From Symploca sp. SIO3C6 (GTDB lineage Bacteria; Cyanobacteriota; Cyanobacteriia; Cyanobacteriales; Coleofasciculaceae): a DNA stretch of 56,819 nt. Made by a program: the position numbers and the translations under genes. Below are positions 18,853 through 29,200 of this stretch, one piece after another. Below the pieces are notes generated by a model. It saw only the letters and a list, made by a program, of their open reading frames with translations, was not told where the DNA came from and made no database searches. Each line of letters opens with the position of its first letter. The first letter of the stretch is position 1. The stretch lies in assembly GCA_010692425.1 (NCBI GenBank), contig JAAHHJ010000009.1:49799-106617 (forward strand). Reading direction: 5' to 3'.

Positions 18853-19641
18853 TTACTTCCCTAGATATGCTTCTAGAACCTTGGGATTATTTTGGATTTC
18901 GGCTGGGGTGCCATCAGCAAGATTACGACCTTCAGCTAAAACCCAAACACGATCGCACAAGGACATAATTACATCCATATTGTGTTCAATGATCAGGAAT
19001 GAAATTCCCTGGTGTCTCCAGGTAACAATATACTCACAGATTTGATTGATCAGGGTGGGATTGACACCTGCTGCTGGTTCATCTAATAAAACTAGCTTCG
19101 GCTGTGTCATGAGCACTCTAGCAATTTCTAAAAGTTTACGCTGCCCTCCTGACAAGGCTCCAGCATAGTCATCTGCCTTCTTGGCTAAACCCACGGAATC
19201 TAAAATATCCATTGCTTTTCTAGAAAGATTTCGTTCTTCCTGTAGTACTTTCCTCGAATGAAACCAGATTTGCCAAAAGTTTTCACCTGTCTGTTGTTGC
19301 GCGGCAAGTAGCATATTTTCGAGTACTGACATTTTTGAGAGTACGCGCGCTACTTGAAAGGTACGTACCATACCCTGTTGAGCAATTTGATGGGATTGTA
19401 AATAGTGTACTGGTTCACCATCAAAAATCACTCGACCAGAATCCGGTTCAATAAAATTAGATAATAGGTTAAATAGTGTGGTTTTGCCGGCACCATTGGG
19501 ACCAATTAAACCGGTGATGCTGCCAGGTTCTACTGAGAGTTGGGCATTATTTACAGCTGTTACCCCTCCAAAGCTTTTGTGGAGTCCACTTGCTGCTAAT
19601 AGAGGCATGGTTTGAGGTTTCGATTGTTTATCCTCTCTCAT
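18853..19641 (-). CDS. branched-chain/neutral amino-acid-type ABC transporter ATP-binding protein (LivG-like)
   Basis: ATPase with Walker A GPNGAGKTTLFNLL, Q loop, signature LSGGQRKLLEIARVLM, Walker B LVLLDEPAAGVNP and the switch His in LIIEHNMD. The LivG/UrtD/NatA-type insertion AGVNP is present. The open frame extends to 19806, but that part overlaps the livM-like gene and is not conserved. The ATG at 19639-19641 overlaps the livM-like stop in an ATGA arrangement, typical of translational coupling, and gives 263 residues. A partner LivF-type ATPase, second permease and binding protein are not in the vicinity, as is common for cyanobacterial Nat systems scattered over the genome. Confidence 0.9.
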   Translation of the reverse strand: MREDKQSKPQTMPLLAASGLHKSFGGVTAVNNAQLSVEPGSITGLIGPNGAGKTTLFNLLSNFIEPDSGRVIFDGEPVHYLQSHQIAQQGMVRTFQVARVLSKMSVLENMLLAAQQQTGENFWQIWFHSRKVLQEERNLSRKAMDILDSVGLAKKADDYAGALSGGQRKLLEIARVLMTQPKLVLLDEPAAGVNPTLINQICEYIVTWRHQGISFLIIEHNMDVIMSLCDRVWVLAEGRNLADGTPAEIQNNPKVLEAYLGK

Positions 19642-20786
19642 TGACCAAGGGTAAGTTCTTCCTTTTTTCCTAAGATACCTTGAGGTCGCCAAATCATCAG
19701 CACCATTAGAATTAGACCAATGCTCATAATCCGAAACGCGCCCAAACTGGCATCTTTGATAATCTCTGTAGGCAAGACAAAGCGGGTGATGGAGTTGTAG
19801 GCCCAAAAAATTATTGCTCCGAGGATAGTGCCTGCGTTATTACCAGCCCCGCCTAAAACTACGATTGTCCAGGAATTGAAGGTGATGATGGGCTCGAAGT
19901 TACTGGGGTAAACTGTGGTTAGATTCCAAGCATAGAAGGCACCTGCAATCCCTGCGATCGCACCTCCTAACATCAAAGCTTGCAGTTTATACCAAAAGAC
20001 GTTTTTGCCTAAAGCCTTGGCTACTTGCTCGTCTTCTCGGATGGCTTTAAGGATTCTGCCCCAAGGCGATCGCACTAGCCGTTCTAGACTCCAGTATAAT
20101 AGTGCCAAAGTTATTAGCGACAGTAACATTAACCCAGCTTTATAGCTATAGTTATAGAGTGCTGTAGCACCAGAAGCGTAGATTGCGAGGATTAACGCTC
20201 CAGCCATCGCCGCTAAGCCCAACAATACTATCTGCTCGCCCCCTTGGCGATTTTGAGATTTTGACTGTGGTTGGGGCAACTGTTTACGAAACCATTGCCC
20301 TATTTGCCACCAAGCCCAGACAGCCATTAGTGTCAGTAGCCCAAGCATTACCAATTTACTCCCCAGATTGGGGTTAAAATCTTCTAGAGGTAGCCGATAA
20401 CTTTGCACGCCAAAAGAACCTTTGGTAAGCCACTCTTCATTGAGCGCTACTAGTCTGATCAATTCGGAAACGCCAATAGTGACAATTGCTAGATAATCTT
20501 CTCGCAGTCGCAGGGTTGATAAACCAATTAAGATTCCCAACACGGTAGCTAAAACTGCCCCCATCAAGACTGCGAAGAACAGAGGCACACCTTGGAGACT
20601 CAATAATACTGTGGCGTAGGCTCCAACAGTCATAAAGGCAACATGTCCAAAGTTAATCAGACCAGTAAAGCCCCACTGTAAATTTAATCCTAGACTAAAT
20701 ATTGCAAATATTGCTGTTTGTATGGTCAGAAAGACCAGATAATTAGACCATTCATCGAGCATTTTTTTCCGGGTAGCTTTTATCAC
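19638..20786 (-). CDS. branched-chain/neutral amino-acid-type ABC transporter permease (LivM-like)
   Basis: 382 residues, about eight to nine predicted membrane helices. Family motifs include GLNLQWGFTGLINFGHVAFMTVGAYA near the N-terminus, the cytoplasmic coupling motif SPWGRILKAIREDEQVAKALGKN, and GAFYAWNLTTVYPSNFEPIITF...VLGGAGNNAGTILGA. It overlaps the ATPase gene by 4 bases, so the two are an operon. The ligand class (branched-chain or neutral amino acids, or urea) cannot be fixed without the binding protein; the NatC/NatD-type neutral amino-acid system is the most likely cyanobacterial counterpart. Confidence 0.9.
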   Translation of the reverse strand: MIKATRKKMLDEWSNYLVFLTIQTAIFAIFSLGLNLQWGFTGLINFGHVAFMTVGAYATVLLSLQGVPLFFAVLMGAVLATVLGILIGLSTLRLREDYLAIVTIGVSELIRLVALNEEWLTKGSFGVQSYRLPLEDFNPNLGSKLVMLGLLTLMAVWAWWQIGQWFRKQLPQPQSKSQNRQGGEQIVLLGLAAMAGALILAIYASGATALYNYSYKAGLMLLSLITLALLYWSLERLVRSPWGRILKAIREDEQVAKALGKNVFWYKLQALMLGGAIAGIAGAFYAWNLTTVYPSNFEPIITFNSWTIVVLGGAGNNAGTILGAIIFWAYNSITRFVLPTEIIKDASLGAFRIMSIGLILMVLMIWRPQGILGKKEELTLGQ

Positions 20787-20970
20787 TCATCATGAAGATT
20801 ATCTTAACTGAGGGAGTTTTTAATAATCACATCCTAAGTGGGAACTCATCCCCAGACGCCTGCCTAGAGGCTTAATCTGGTCAAATTATATCTGTCAATC
20901 AATTGACTAAAAGTAGTTAAGTCTTTAGCTAAACTTGTCATTGGTTAATGTAGAAAATTGAGAGTTATAT

Positions 20971-22557
20971 ATGGACTCTGCTGCACTCTGGCAACGCTAC
21001 CAAGACTGGCTTTATTACCACGAAGGTTTGCAATTTTACCTCGATGTCAGTCGTATGCGGTTTGATCAGGCCTTCGTTGAGAAGATGGAACCGCTCTTGG
21101 AAAAAGCGTTTAAGGATATGGATGCCTTGGAGGGAGGCGCGATTGCTAACCCTGATGAGAATCGTATGGTTGGTCATTACTGGCTGAGAAATCCCCAGTT
21201 AGCACCAACACCGGAGCTTCAAACCGAAATCGCTAAAACCTTAAAAGATATTGAAACTTTTGCTCAAAAAGTCCACGCTGGTGAGATTCATCCTCCTGGT
21301 ACCTCTAAATTTACTGATATCATTTCTATTGGCATTGGTGGTTCTGCCCTTGGACCTCAGTTTGTTGCCCAAGCCCTCGCCCCAATTTTCCCACCACTAC
21401 AAATTCATTTCATTGATAATACTGACCCCACTGGCATTGATACAATACTAACTAAGCTCGATGATAGACTATCTAGCACTCTGGTACTAGTAATCTCGAA
21501 GTCTGGGGGAACACCGGAAACTCGCAATGGCATGATTGAGGTGAAAACTGCCTATGAGTCTAAGGGCATAGATTTTGCCCCCCATGCAGTGGCAATTACT
21601 GGCAAAGGCAGCAATCTCGATAAAATTGCTCAATCTCAAGGCTGGCTGGCAACTTTTCCCATGTACGATTGGGTAGGAGGAAGAACCTCAGAAATGTCAG
21701 CTGTGGGGCTACTGCCAGCGGCACTACAAGGTATTGACATTCGTCAGATGCTTGCTGGTGCCAAAGAAATGGATGACGCTACTAGTAAGCACCTACTTCG
21801 AGAAAACCCAGCTGCTTTATTAGCCATTTCCTGGTACTTTGCTGGCAATGGTAAGGGTGAAAAAGATATGGTAGTCTTACCCTACAAAGACAGCCTGTTA
21901 CTTTTTTCACGTTACCTACAACAGTTGGTGATGGAATCACTGGGTAAGGAGAAAGATTTAGATGGCAATACAGTTTATCAGGGTATTGCTGTTTACGGTA
22001 ACAAAGGCTCAACTGACCAACATGCCTATGTTCAACAATTACGAGAAGGTGTCCCCAATTTCTTTGCGACTTTAATTGAAGTTTTAGAAGATAGAAGTGG
22101 TGACTCTCCAGAGGTGGAAGCGGGAGTGACTTCAGGAGACTATCTCTCAGGTTTATTGCAGGGTACCCGTAAAGCACTCTATGAAAATCAGCGGGATTCG
22201 ATTAGTGTAACTATTACTCAAGTTAATCCAAGGATTGTGGGAGCGCTGATTGCTCTCTATGAGCGTGCGGTGGGACTTTATGGTTTCTTGGTTAATATTA
22301 ATGCCTATCACCAACCCGGTGTAGAAGCTGGGAAGAAAGCAGCGGCAGCAGTTTTGGATTTACAGGGGCGGGTAATGCAGGTGCTAAAAGAAACTAGTGT
22401 TCCTCTATCGTTATCTGATTTGGCAGATAAAGCTGGTGCTCCTGAGGAAGCCGAAGCAATTTATAAGATTGTGCGCCATCTCCAGGCTAATCAAAGAGGT
22501 GTGGTTTTGCAGGGAGATTTAGGTAAGCCAAGTAGTTTGAAGGTTGTTAAGGGTTGA
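20971..22557 (+). CDS. pgi: glucose-6-phosphate isomerase
   Basis: 528-residue glycolysis/gluconeogenesis enzyme interconverting glucose-6-P and fructose-6-P. SIS-domain motifs are [16 protein letters not shown] and [12 protein letters not shown]. Active-site regions include [17 protein letters not shown], the Glu/His region [15 protein letters not shown] and the C-terminal Lys region [16 protein letters not shown]. Length matches the cyanobacterial/plant-type enzyme. It is divergent from the LivM-like gene, so its promoter lies within 20787-20970. A strong terminator follows at 22658. Confidence 0.97.
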   Translation: MDSAALWQRYQDWLYYHEGLQFYLDVSRMRFDQAFVEKMEPLLEKAFKDMDALEGGAIANPDENRMVGHYWLRNPQLAPTPELQTEIAKTLKDIETFAQKVHAGEIHPPGTSKFTDIISIGIGGSALGPQFVAQALAPIFPPLQIHFIDNTDPTGIDTILTKLDDRLSSTLVLVISKSGGTPETRNGMIEVKTAYESKGIDFAPHAVAITGKGSNLDKIAQSQGWLATFPMYDWVGGRTSEMSAVGLLPAALQGIDIRQMLAGAKEMDDATSKHLLRENPAALLAISWYFAGNGKGEKDMVVLPYKDSLLLFSRYLQQLVMESLGKEKDLDGNTVYQGIAVYGNKGSTDQHAYVQQLREGVPNFFATLIEVLEDRSGDSPEVEAGVTSGDYLSGLLQGTRKALYENQRDSISVTITQVNPRIVGALIALYERAVGLYGFLVNINAYHQPGVEAGKKAAAAVLDLQGRVMQVLKETSVPLSLSDLADKAGAPEEAEAIYKIVRHLQANQRGVVLQGDLGKPSSLKVVKG

Positions 22558-22657
22558 GGGATAACTATTGGTTGATTGTTGATAGTTCATTGTTCTTTGC
22601 TGATGTGAACTATAACTATTTTATAAGTCTATCTAGGCAAATGAGGTAGGATAAGAG

Positions 22658-22682
22658 AAACCCGCTTAGGCGGGTTTTATTT
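22658..22682 (+). terminator. rho-independent terminator of pgi
   Basis: AAACCCGC-TTAG-GCGGGTTT forms a perfect 8-bp stem with a tetraloop (22658-22677), followed by a short T-rich tract (TATTTG). It lies 100 bases beyond the pgi stop codon. Confidence 0.9.
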
Positions 22683-22756
22683 GTTTGGCTGTAGTTTCAA
22701 CTGCCAAGGGATAAATTTTTGTTTTCAAGCAGCTTACTCTTGTTTGACTGTCACAG

Positions 22757-23173
22757 CTGAAGTTCCTCCGTACACATGTACTATCAACATCTCAAAGCTT
22801 TACTACGCTTACATTTTCCCTGGTAAAACTAATGTACTACTGGGTGCAAATCTCTCAAAGCCTTGTGTAGTGCGAGTTTCGGCTAGAGCACCTGTTTTTT
22901 GTCTGACTTCTCATTGTAGTGCGATCGCTCTGGCAAACACAAGTTTCCACATAGCTACGGAGTTGCGAGGAAGATCGCGCTCACTTAAGCTAAAATGAAT
23001 GACGAGAGCGATCACACTACACTATCCAGATCGCTGCAATTTAATTATAGCAATAGGTTCAGCCGTTTTTTTAATCGGTCTGTACCCAGTAGTACTTTTG
23101 TTCTGCAAACCTCGAAGCTAGGATTGACAGTACTTTTGAACTTCATTAGTACATGTGTACGAGGTAACTTCAG
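22757..23173. repeat. decayed palindromic (MITE-like) element with nested inverted repeats
   Basis: Three islands on the left are matched in reverse complement and in mirror order on the right. Outer: CTGAAGTT...GTACACATGTACTA at 22757-22783 against 23147-23173. Middle: GTACTACTGGGT at 22834-22845 against 23084-23095. Inner: GTAGTGCGATCGCTCT at 22916-22931 against 23005-23020 (one mismatch). The whole 417-bp unit is therefore a long imperfect palindrome. It carries no credible gene; the 105-codon frame over its left arm is spurious. It fits a decayed non-autonomous transposable element or two inverted copies of a solo repeat. Confidence 0.65.
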
Positions 23174-23241
23174 TTATAGGGTTTAGCCATGGCAGAGCAG
23201 ATGATAGCAGCGAATGAATCAATACCTTGATTCTACGTCCT

Positions 23242-23265
23242 AACCGCCTTGGCGGTTGCTATAAT
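23242..23265 (+). promoter_or_regulatory. hairpin next to a TATAAT box upstream of the membrane protein gene
   Basis: AACCGCC-TT-GGCGGTT is a perfect inverted repeat at 23242-23257, directly followed by TATAAT at 23260-23265. The gene starts 144 bases downstream. The arrangement would suit an operator in the spacer of a promoter, but no good -35 box is found at the expected distance. A terminator function is unlikely since no T-run follows. Confidence 0.35.
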
Positions 23266-23408
23266 AGTCGATTTACAGAGTAGGTGCTAAACAGATTTTG
23301 TGAAAGTTAGGGTAAGAATTTTAAATATAAGATGAACTAATTTAGCATAACATGTACGGAAGAGTTATGATTTTTCTCTTTTCAAGATTATTAGGAGAAT
23401 GACAGATA

Positions 23409-24635
23409 ATGTCTAGTTTCTGGGAAGCTATTGCTACGAAATTAAATACACCTGTAATCATTCTTGCATTAGGAGCTATACTGCTTATTTTAAGTTCATC
23501 AAGTGATGCAAAAATTGGTCATATATCTATACAAATATTAACTAATACAACTTCAAGATTAGCTCTAACAATTTCAGCTTTTGCACTACTAAGTATTGGA
23601 AGTCTAGGAGCGTTGAAGTCATTTGGAATAACAATATTTTCCCCTAGAAATACTGTAAATTCTAGAAGAAAGGTAATTAGTAAATCAATTCAATTAATGA
23701 ATAGTGCCAAGCAGAATATTATTTGTTTTACGGGCGATCTGTCTTGGACAAATGACTGTCATGAAACTTTAATTAATATTGCTAATTCAGGTCGTTCAAT
23801 CAGAATACTATGCAAAGACCCTATAGCTGAACAAGCCAAACAGAATGTACATAAGTATTTACATCAACCTGGAATTTCAATACGATATTATACTTATGTT
23901 CTTGATCCAGACCTTCGCGGTTTTATGATTGATCCACAGTCAACTAAACATGCATTTCTTATAGAAAAGAAACATAGAATAAAAGGCTATGATTATCAAA
24001 GAGATGGTACAACAGGAAATACAAAAAACTACCGATATTGGGGTCAAGAGTATAGGGGTGAGGCAGACCTATCAATCATAGTTCCTATATCCAAACTTTT
24101 CGCTGCTCTATGGGAATTATCTCCAAAGGCAACATTGATACGAGATGAAGAGTGGGAAAGAACTGAGAACATGCTTAGAAAAATAGAACAATATGCCAAA
24201 GCAAAAATCAAGGTAAAAACTGTTAATTTGTCTGATTTAAAACCTTTGTATAGATTTATACCTGAGAAGAGATATGAGAATATTCAGAAACTTGCAAGAC
24301 GCTTGGAAAAGCATAATATTCCACTTTGGAAAACTTTTTCTATAGAGACACCAGATTACAAAAAAGTAATTCCACCACCCATTGTTGAAAAAAACCATGG
24401 TAATCTAACAATAGTCGACGGTTTAATTAGAGCATATTACTCTCGGCAGGTAGGTAAAATGGAAATTACTGTTTGTATTTTAGAAGATGTTTCTGAACCA
24501 TTACCTGGTCAACCATGGAATTGGAGTGAAGTAAGACTTGTCAGAGAACACAGTTATACCAGAGAGGAAAATTTCCAAAACTATAATCCCAATTACTGGC
24601 GTGATATTAGTTCATTTGAAGATGAACTAATTTAA
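23409..24635 (+). CDS. membrane-anchored protein with PLD-like and ParB-like regions, unknown function
   Basis: 408 residues. Two N-terminal hydrophobic helices (about 14-33 and 46-70). Residues about 85-240 resemble a phospholipase D-like fold (SKSIQLMNSAKQNIICFTGDLSW...IRILCKDP...KHAFLIEKK), but without a clear HxKxxxxD catalytic motif. The C-terminal ~90 residues (IPPPIVEKNHGNLTIVDGLIRAYYSRQVGKMEITVCILE) recall the ParB/sulfiredoxin-like fold, where the DGxxR segment binds nucleotide. Base composition is clearly more AT-rich than the flanking housekeeping genes, and it sits between a palindromic element and an IS remnant, so it is probably acquired. The domain calls are by eye only. Confidence 0.55.
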   Translation: MSSFWEAIATKLNTPVIILALGAILLILSSSSDAKIGHISIQILTNTTSRLALTISAFALLSIGSLGALKSFGITIFSPRNTVNSRRKVISKSIQLMNSAKQNIICFTGDLSWTNDCHETLINIANSGRSIRILCKDPIAEQAKQNVHKYLHQPGISIRYYTYVLDPDLRGFMIDPQSTKHAFLIEKKHRIKGYDYQRDGTTGNTKNYRYWGQEYRGEADLSIIVPISKLFAALWELSPKATLIRDEEWERTENMLRKIEQYAKAKIKVKTVNLSDLKPLYRFIPEKRYENIQKLARRLEKHNIPLWKTFSIETPDYKKVIPPPIVEKNHGNLTIVDGLIRAYYSRQVGKMEITVCILEDVSEPLPGQPWNWSEVRLVREHSYTREENFQNYNPNYWRDISSFEDELI

Positions 24636-24638
24636 TTA

Positions 24639-25161
24639 GGGCTTGCTGAATAAGTAATCGAAAAACAACTGATGGATTAATTAGTTATTTAAGTCTCATT
24701 TTTTTCCACTTGCAAGTATTTTTTTCGAGCCAGCTTTCTATAGGTTTTTGGCTTTTTCTCTAGTTTACCTTTCAGTGGTTCATACAGCCTGTCTATTATT
24801 TTTTATGTTTTGATTCTGGCTTGATTTAATAGACCCAAATCATTGGGATAACGATATCTCCTGGCGCACAAGTGGCATCCAGGATTAATCGACCTTGATT
24901 TGGGCGTATTCCTCTTCAAATTCCTCCGGTGGGTATTAGATTTGCCATGATTACCCATAGGTTATCTTGTGATAACTTTTCTCCAAAGGGCAGTTCAAAG
25001 TTTTCTGGTGGAGTGGAGCTTGAGGAAGCTTTTCGGTACATTTTCCCTGCTCGAGGTACAAGGATTTTGTCAAACTTTACCAGGTTTTCTGGTATCTGAA
25101 CAACTTTCAATATAGCTCAAAGTATTGATGACTAAGGATTCCCGATTTATGCAGCAAGCCC
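24639..25161 (-). mobile_element. insertion sequence remnant with terminal inverted repeats and target duplication
   Basis: GGGCTTGCTGAATAA at 24639-24653 is mirrored by TTATGCAGCAAGCCC at 25147-25161 (14 of 15 matching). Both ends are flanked by TAATTA (24633-24638 and 25162-25167), a plausible 6-bp target duplication. The interior holds only broken pieces of a DDE transposase on the minus strand. The left duplication contains the stop codon of the upstream gene, so the insertion sits exactly at that gene's 3' end without changing its last residues. Confidence 0.8.
24654..25110 (-). pseudogene. fragmented DDE transposase (IS1182/IS5-like)
   Basis: Reading the minus strand, an N-terminal piece (MYRKASSSSTPPENFELPFG...NLWVIMANLIP) is followed, after a frameshift near 24926, by PPEEFEEEYAQIKVD. 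After an apparent internal deletion, pieces in changing frames read WMPLVRQEI and YRKLARKKYLQVEKN. These match, in order, the start, the DATCAP-type middle and the kpRtyrrkArkxYL segment of a common cyanobacterial transposase. Several stops and frameshifts make it non-functional. Confidence 0.75.
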
Positions 25162-25259
25162 TAATTATTTAGCTTTTAGCTGCTGCCCTTTAGGTACTCG
25201 CACTACAAAAAAACAACTATCGTAGCTTAATATTAGAACTTCATCTGCCCTTAACGTAG

Positions 25260-26198
25260 CTACTCAAGAGCATTTACCTGCCCTTGTGATAATCCCAATA
25301 GTTGAGCAACCTGTTCAATTTCCATCCCAGTTTCCAATAGATTTCTAGCAGCTTGCATTAATTGAGCCTGGGCTTGTTCCTTTGCCAATCGCTCCTGCAC
25401 TGCCTCTTGCTCAGATTGCTCCGTATCAGTTAACAGCCAATTACCAATACAATCGCACCAACGCAACCAATAACCAGGGACATTTTCAAACACTCCTTCC
25501 CAAATTCCCAAACCAATCTCTAAATCAGCTAACCAAGCAATTGGATTTTCTGAGTTTAGAGATTGTTCCTGATACTTTCCTCCATCTAGCTTGAAATGGC
25601 GTAACTTTTGAGTGTAGTGACTATAGACAAAGTAGTGAGGAATCCGCAAATATCGCTCATATACCTCTAGTTTAGCAGGGGGTTTAGTTGTAGTTTGTTC
25701 AGAATCTTTTTCGATTAAATTAACATCTGGAGTCGCTGATTCTGTATTTGCCACTTTTAAGGTTTGATCATAGAAACGTCCCAAATCTTCAACTTCAGTA
25801 CCTGGAGACAACAACTCAATCGCTATATAGGGGCTTTTGCCTTCCTGCCAAACTACATAACTTCGCCGCAACTCTTTACCATCATACAAACGAGGTACAT
25901 CGACTGCTACAAACCAGTCGGGACGCTTATACCAAAGAGGATGGTTAACATCATAGTAGAAATTGAGGTCAGAGCCTGTAAAACAATTGTCACAATTGTA
26001 ATCCCTAAACTGGAGAGTACGACTAAGCAATTGTGGTTGTAAGTTATGAAATTCATCAGGCAAACCAGGCTCCTCTGGATCCTCACTGGGCAAATCGTAC
26101 ATGGTGGGCAGTGTTTCGCGAGGTGAGCGCGGGGGATTAAACTGTTCAAGTATAGGTTTGTGAGTGATAGGAATCATTGCCAAATTATTAAACCTCAC
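25260..26198 (-). CDS. Uma2 (DUF820) family protein, PD-(D/E)XK-like
   Basis: 312 residues. The cyanobacterial Uma2 pattern is plain: MYDLPSEDPEEPGLPDEFH, then YYDVNHPLWYKRPDWFVAVDVPR, YIAIELLSPGTEVEDLGRF and a C-terminal LPHYF-type segment, ending in a helical Gln/Ala-rich tail (QEAVQERLAKEQAQAQLMQ). Uma2 proteins share the restriction-endonuclease fold, but their biochemical role is not established. Translation may start at 26198 or at the internal ATG eight codons in. It probably belongs to the large Uma2 family expanded in filamentous cyanobacteria. Confidence 0.85.
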   Translation of the reverse strand: MRFNNLAMIPITHKPILEQFNPPRSPRETLPTMYDLPSEDPEEPGLPDEFHNLQPQLLSRTLQFRDYNCDNCFTGSDLNFYYDVNHPLWYKRPDWFVAVDVPRLYDGKELRRSYVVWQEGKSPYIAIELLSPGTEVEDLGRFYDQTLKVANTESATPDVNLIEKDSEQTTTKPPAKLEVYERYLRIPHYFVYSHYTQKLRHFKLDGGKYQEQSLNSENPIAWLADLEIGLGIWEGVFENVPGYWLRWCDCIGNWLLTDTEQSEQEAVQERLAKEQAQAQLMQAARNLLETGMEIEQVAQLLGLSQGQVNALE

Positions 26199-26241
26199 AA
26201 TATAGGGTCAAATTCCAAGTTTTTAAAAACTTCCTCTAATC

Positions 26242-26283
26242 CCATCCCCCCATCTCCCTATCTCCCCATCTCCCCATCCCCTC
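26242..26283. repeat. C-rich octamer repeat after the STAND gene stop
   Basis: CCCCCCATCTCCCTATCTCCCCATC-type units end 5 bases from the stop codon of the minus-strand STAND/WD40 gene. Same composition and same orientation relative to the gene as the other blocks. The leader core seen at 1530 and 3148 is not obvious here. Confidence 0.7.
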
Positions 26284-26288
26284 TATTT

Positions 26289-29200
26289 CTAGATGCAATT
26301 GCCCAGTTGAATACACAAACTGCGATCGCTTTGGCTCAAATTAGGATTAGTATGAAGATAGTCGCAAAGCCAATTGCAACCCTCAGCCAGCAAACTTTTA
26401 AGTTCTGAGATTGTATCGCCATTAACAGCGGTAGCAATCTCACTATCAGTAATAAAATCCCTCCTGCGTCTATTCTTATTTAAAGGAGCTTGAGAAGTTT
26501 GTATTTCCTTTCCTTCTAGACTCCAAAGTTTAATCACGCTATTCTCATCAACAGAAATAATTATTTGACTATCAGCACTGAAACTAAGATTACAGACGCT
26601 AGCAAGATGCCCTTTAAGAGTCTTGAGTAAATTACCATCACGACTCCAAAGTTTTACACTTCGATCAGCACTAACAGAAGCAATTATTTGATCATCAGGA
26701 CTAAAAGTAACTCCCTTGACACCAGCCTCATGTCCTTGGAGAGTAGCGAGTAAATTGCCATAACGACTCCAAAGTTTTACACTTCGATCAGCACTGGCAG
26801 AAGCAAGCATCTGACCATCACTCGAGAAACAGATACTAACAATTCTAGTACTATGACCTGTAAGAGTATTGAGGAGAGTACCATCAATGCTCCAGATATT
26901 TATAGTTTTATCTTCACCAGCAGAAGCAATAGTCTGACTATCAGGACTAAAAGTAACACTGAGGATTTTACCCAAATGACCGTGAAGAGTTTTAACCAGA
27001 GTACCATCAAGATGCCAAAGTTTTACTGTTCTGTCATTACTAGCAGAGGCAAGTATTTTTCCATCGGCAGAGAAACTCAAACTTCTAACACTGAGGCTAT
27101 GACAGAGTAAGGTGTTTAATAAAGCACCTTCAACATGCCACAGTTTGACTACGCCATCAGAGCTAGCAGAGGCAAGTATTTGTCCGTCTGGACTAAAACT
27201 AACACTCCTTAAGCCAGCACTATGTCCTTGAAAAGTTTTGAGTAAGGTACCATCTAAGCGCCAGAGTTTTACAGTTTTGTCCTCACTACCAGAGGCAAGC
27301 AGTTGCCCCCCTTGACTAAAGCTGAAACTAATAACGCGATCGCTATGTCCTTGATAAGTATAAACTCCAATACCGTCAAGACTCCAAAGTCTGATGGTTT
27401 TGTCCTCACCAGCAGAAGCAAGTAGTTTACCATCAGGACTAAAACTGACGCCAAAAACTTCGCCGCTATGCCCCTGAAAGCTTTGTAGTGGGGAACCATC
27501 AAGCTGGCAAATTCTCACTGTACCATCGCCACCAGTTAAAACTAACATCTGACCATCGGGACTAAAACTTACTCGATAAATCCAGAAGCCATGTTTTTGA
27601 AGGGTTTCTAATTCTTGACCATCAAGATTCCAAAGTTTAACTGTACCATCTTTACTAGCAGAAGCAAGCAACTGACCATCGGGGCTAAAGCAGACACTCA
27701 AAACACCAGCATGATGTCCATTAAAAATTCTCGGCCAAGTATGCTCTCGATCCCAGAGTTTGATGGTATTATCCTCACTAGCAGAAGCAATTAAATTACC
27801 ATCTGGACTAAAACTAACACTATGCATGGCAGCACCTAGTTGTTTGAGGGTTTTATGGGAAGTACTACCAAGGTTCCAGATTTTAATCGTTCCATCCTTA
27901 CTAGCAGAAGCAAGCTGTTGACCATTAGGGCTAAAGCTGATATTAAATACTTGGTCTTGATGACCTTTAAGAGTCTTGAGTAAAGTACCATCTCGCTTCC
28001 AGATTTTAACAGTTTTGTCAGCACTTGCCGAGGCAAATATCTCCGAATTAGGACTGAAGCTAACGCTAAAAACTAGGTCATCATGGCTACGACAGGTTGC
28101 TAATTGAGTACCATCTAGTTGCCAGAGTTTGAGAGTACCATCTTCACTGGCAGAAGCCAAGATTTTACCGTCAGGGCTAAAACTGACACCAAAAATTGCT
28201 GCCTCATGACCTCGCAGGCGATTACGCTCTTGTACACTACTAAGAGCTTGCCTGAGTATATTGATTGTTCTGAGTTTAACTTCAGTGGGAGCTTCTGTTT
28301 CCAGTTCCAGTAAATTTTTACCTGCCTTCACACTAGCTAACAATGCCCCTAACTGATTATTGGAAAGCAGTCTAGCTTGAGATAAAGAATTCAGGGCTTC
28401 AGTCTCAGCAATTTCTGCTCTCTGGTGTTCCTGCTGTTCCTTATATAAAGCTAACTCTTTCTCTCTGAGGGCTTGTTCTTTCTCCTTGAGAGCTTGTCGG
28501 AGTTGTTCTTCAGTAAGTCTCTGTTTTTCCCTAACTTTTGCCAATTCTTGTAGTTGTTCAGATGTCTGCTGTTGGCGAATAAAAATTACTAGATAATCGT
28601 GTACTAATTGATAACGTTCAGCAGGTAATTCTGGCAAGAGAAACACTAAGCCAGATGCCTGAAAAATCTTTAATACTAAATCTAATTGTTCAGAAGATGC
28701 TGCTAAAGTGGTGATCTCTTTTTCTAAATCCTTACGAGTTTTCAGAGGACGGGTGTTGTTTTCATCTGTGAGCAAGTACAACACCAACTGAGCCGTTTCT
28801 TTATTTTCTGGACCACAGTCTTGAACTACTTCTGACAAATAGCGCTCAACTAATTTAGCTTTAGAACCATATTTTTGATACTCTGCCAAGGTAGATATTT
28901 TATCTGTTTGCAGTTGCGAACCAATCACCTGTAGTTCAATAGGGCGAACTTCTCCGATTTCTGCTGATAAATCTTTTACTAATTCATCAATTAGTGCTGG
29001 TTCTAAGTCAAAATGAATGGGTTCAGTTAAACTTCTAATAACTGAGCTGGCTGCTTCTGGCAAAAAATTGTCCAGTGCGTAAAGTATATCCTTATCTAAA
29101 ATATTATTATTAATAACATCAAAATTGACTATTCTATTGTTGCATTCGAGCAGATAATATAAATAATCTTGTCGCAGTGACAGAATAACTTTTACATAAG

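Noticed and set aside
22681-22998. 105-codon plus-strand frame after the pgi terminator
   Set aside because: It lies across one arm of the palindromic element, starts inside the terminator region, is Cys/Ser-rich without any family likeness and has no ribosome-binding site.
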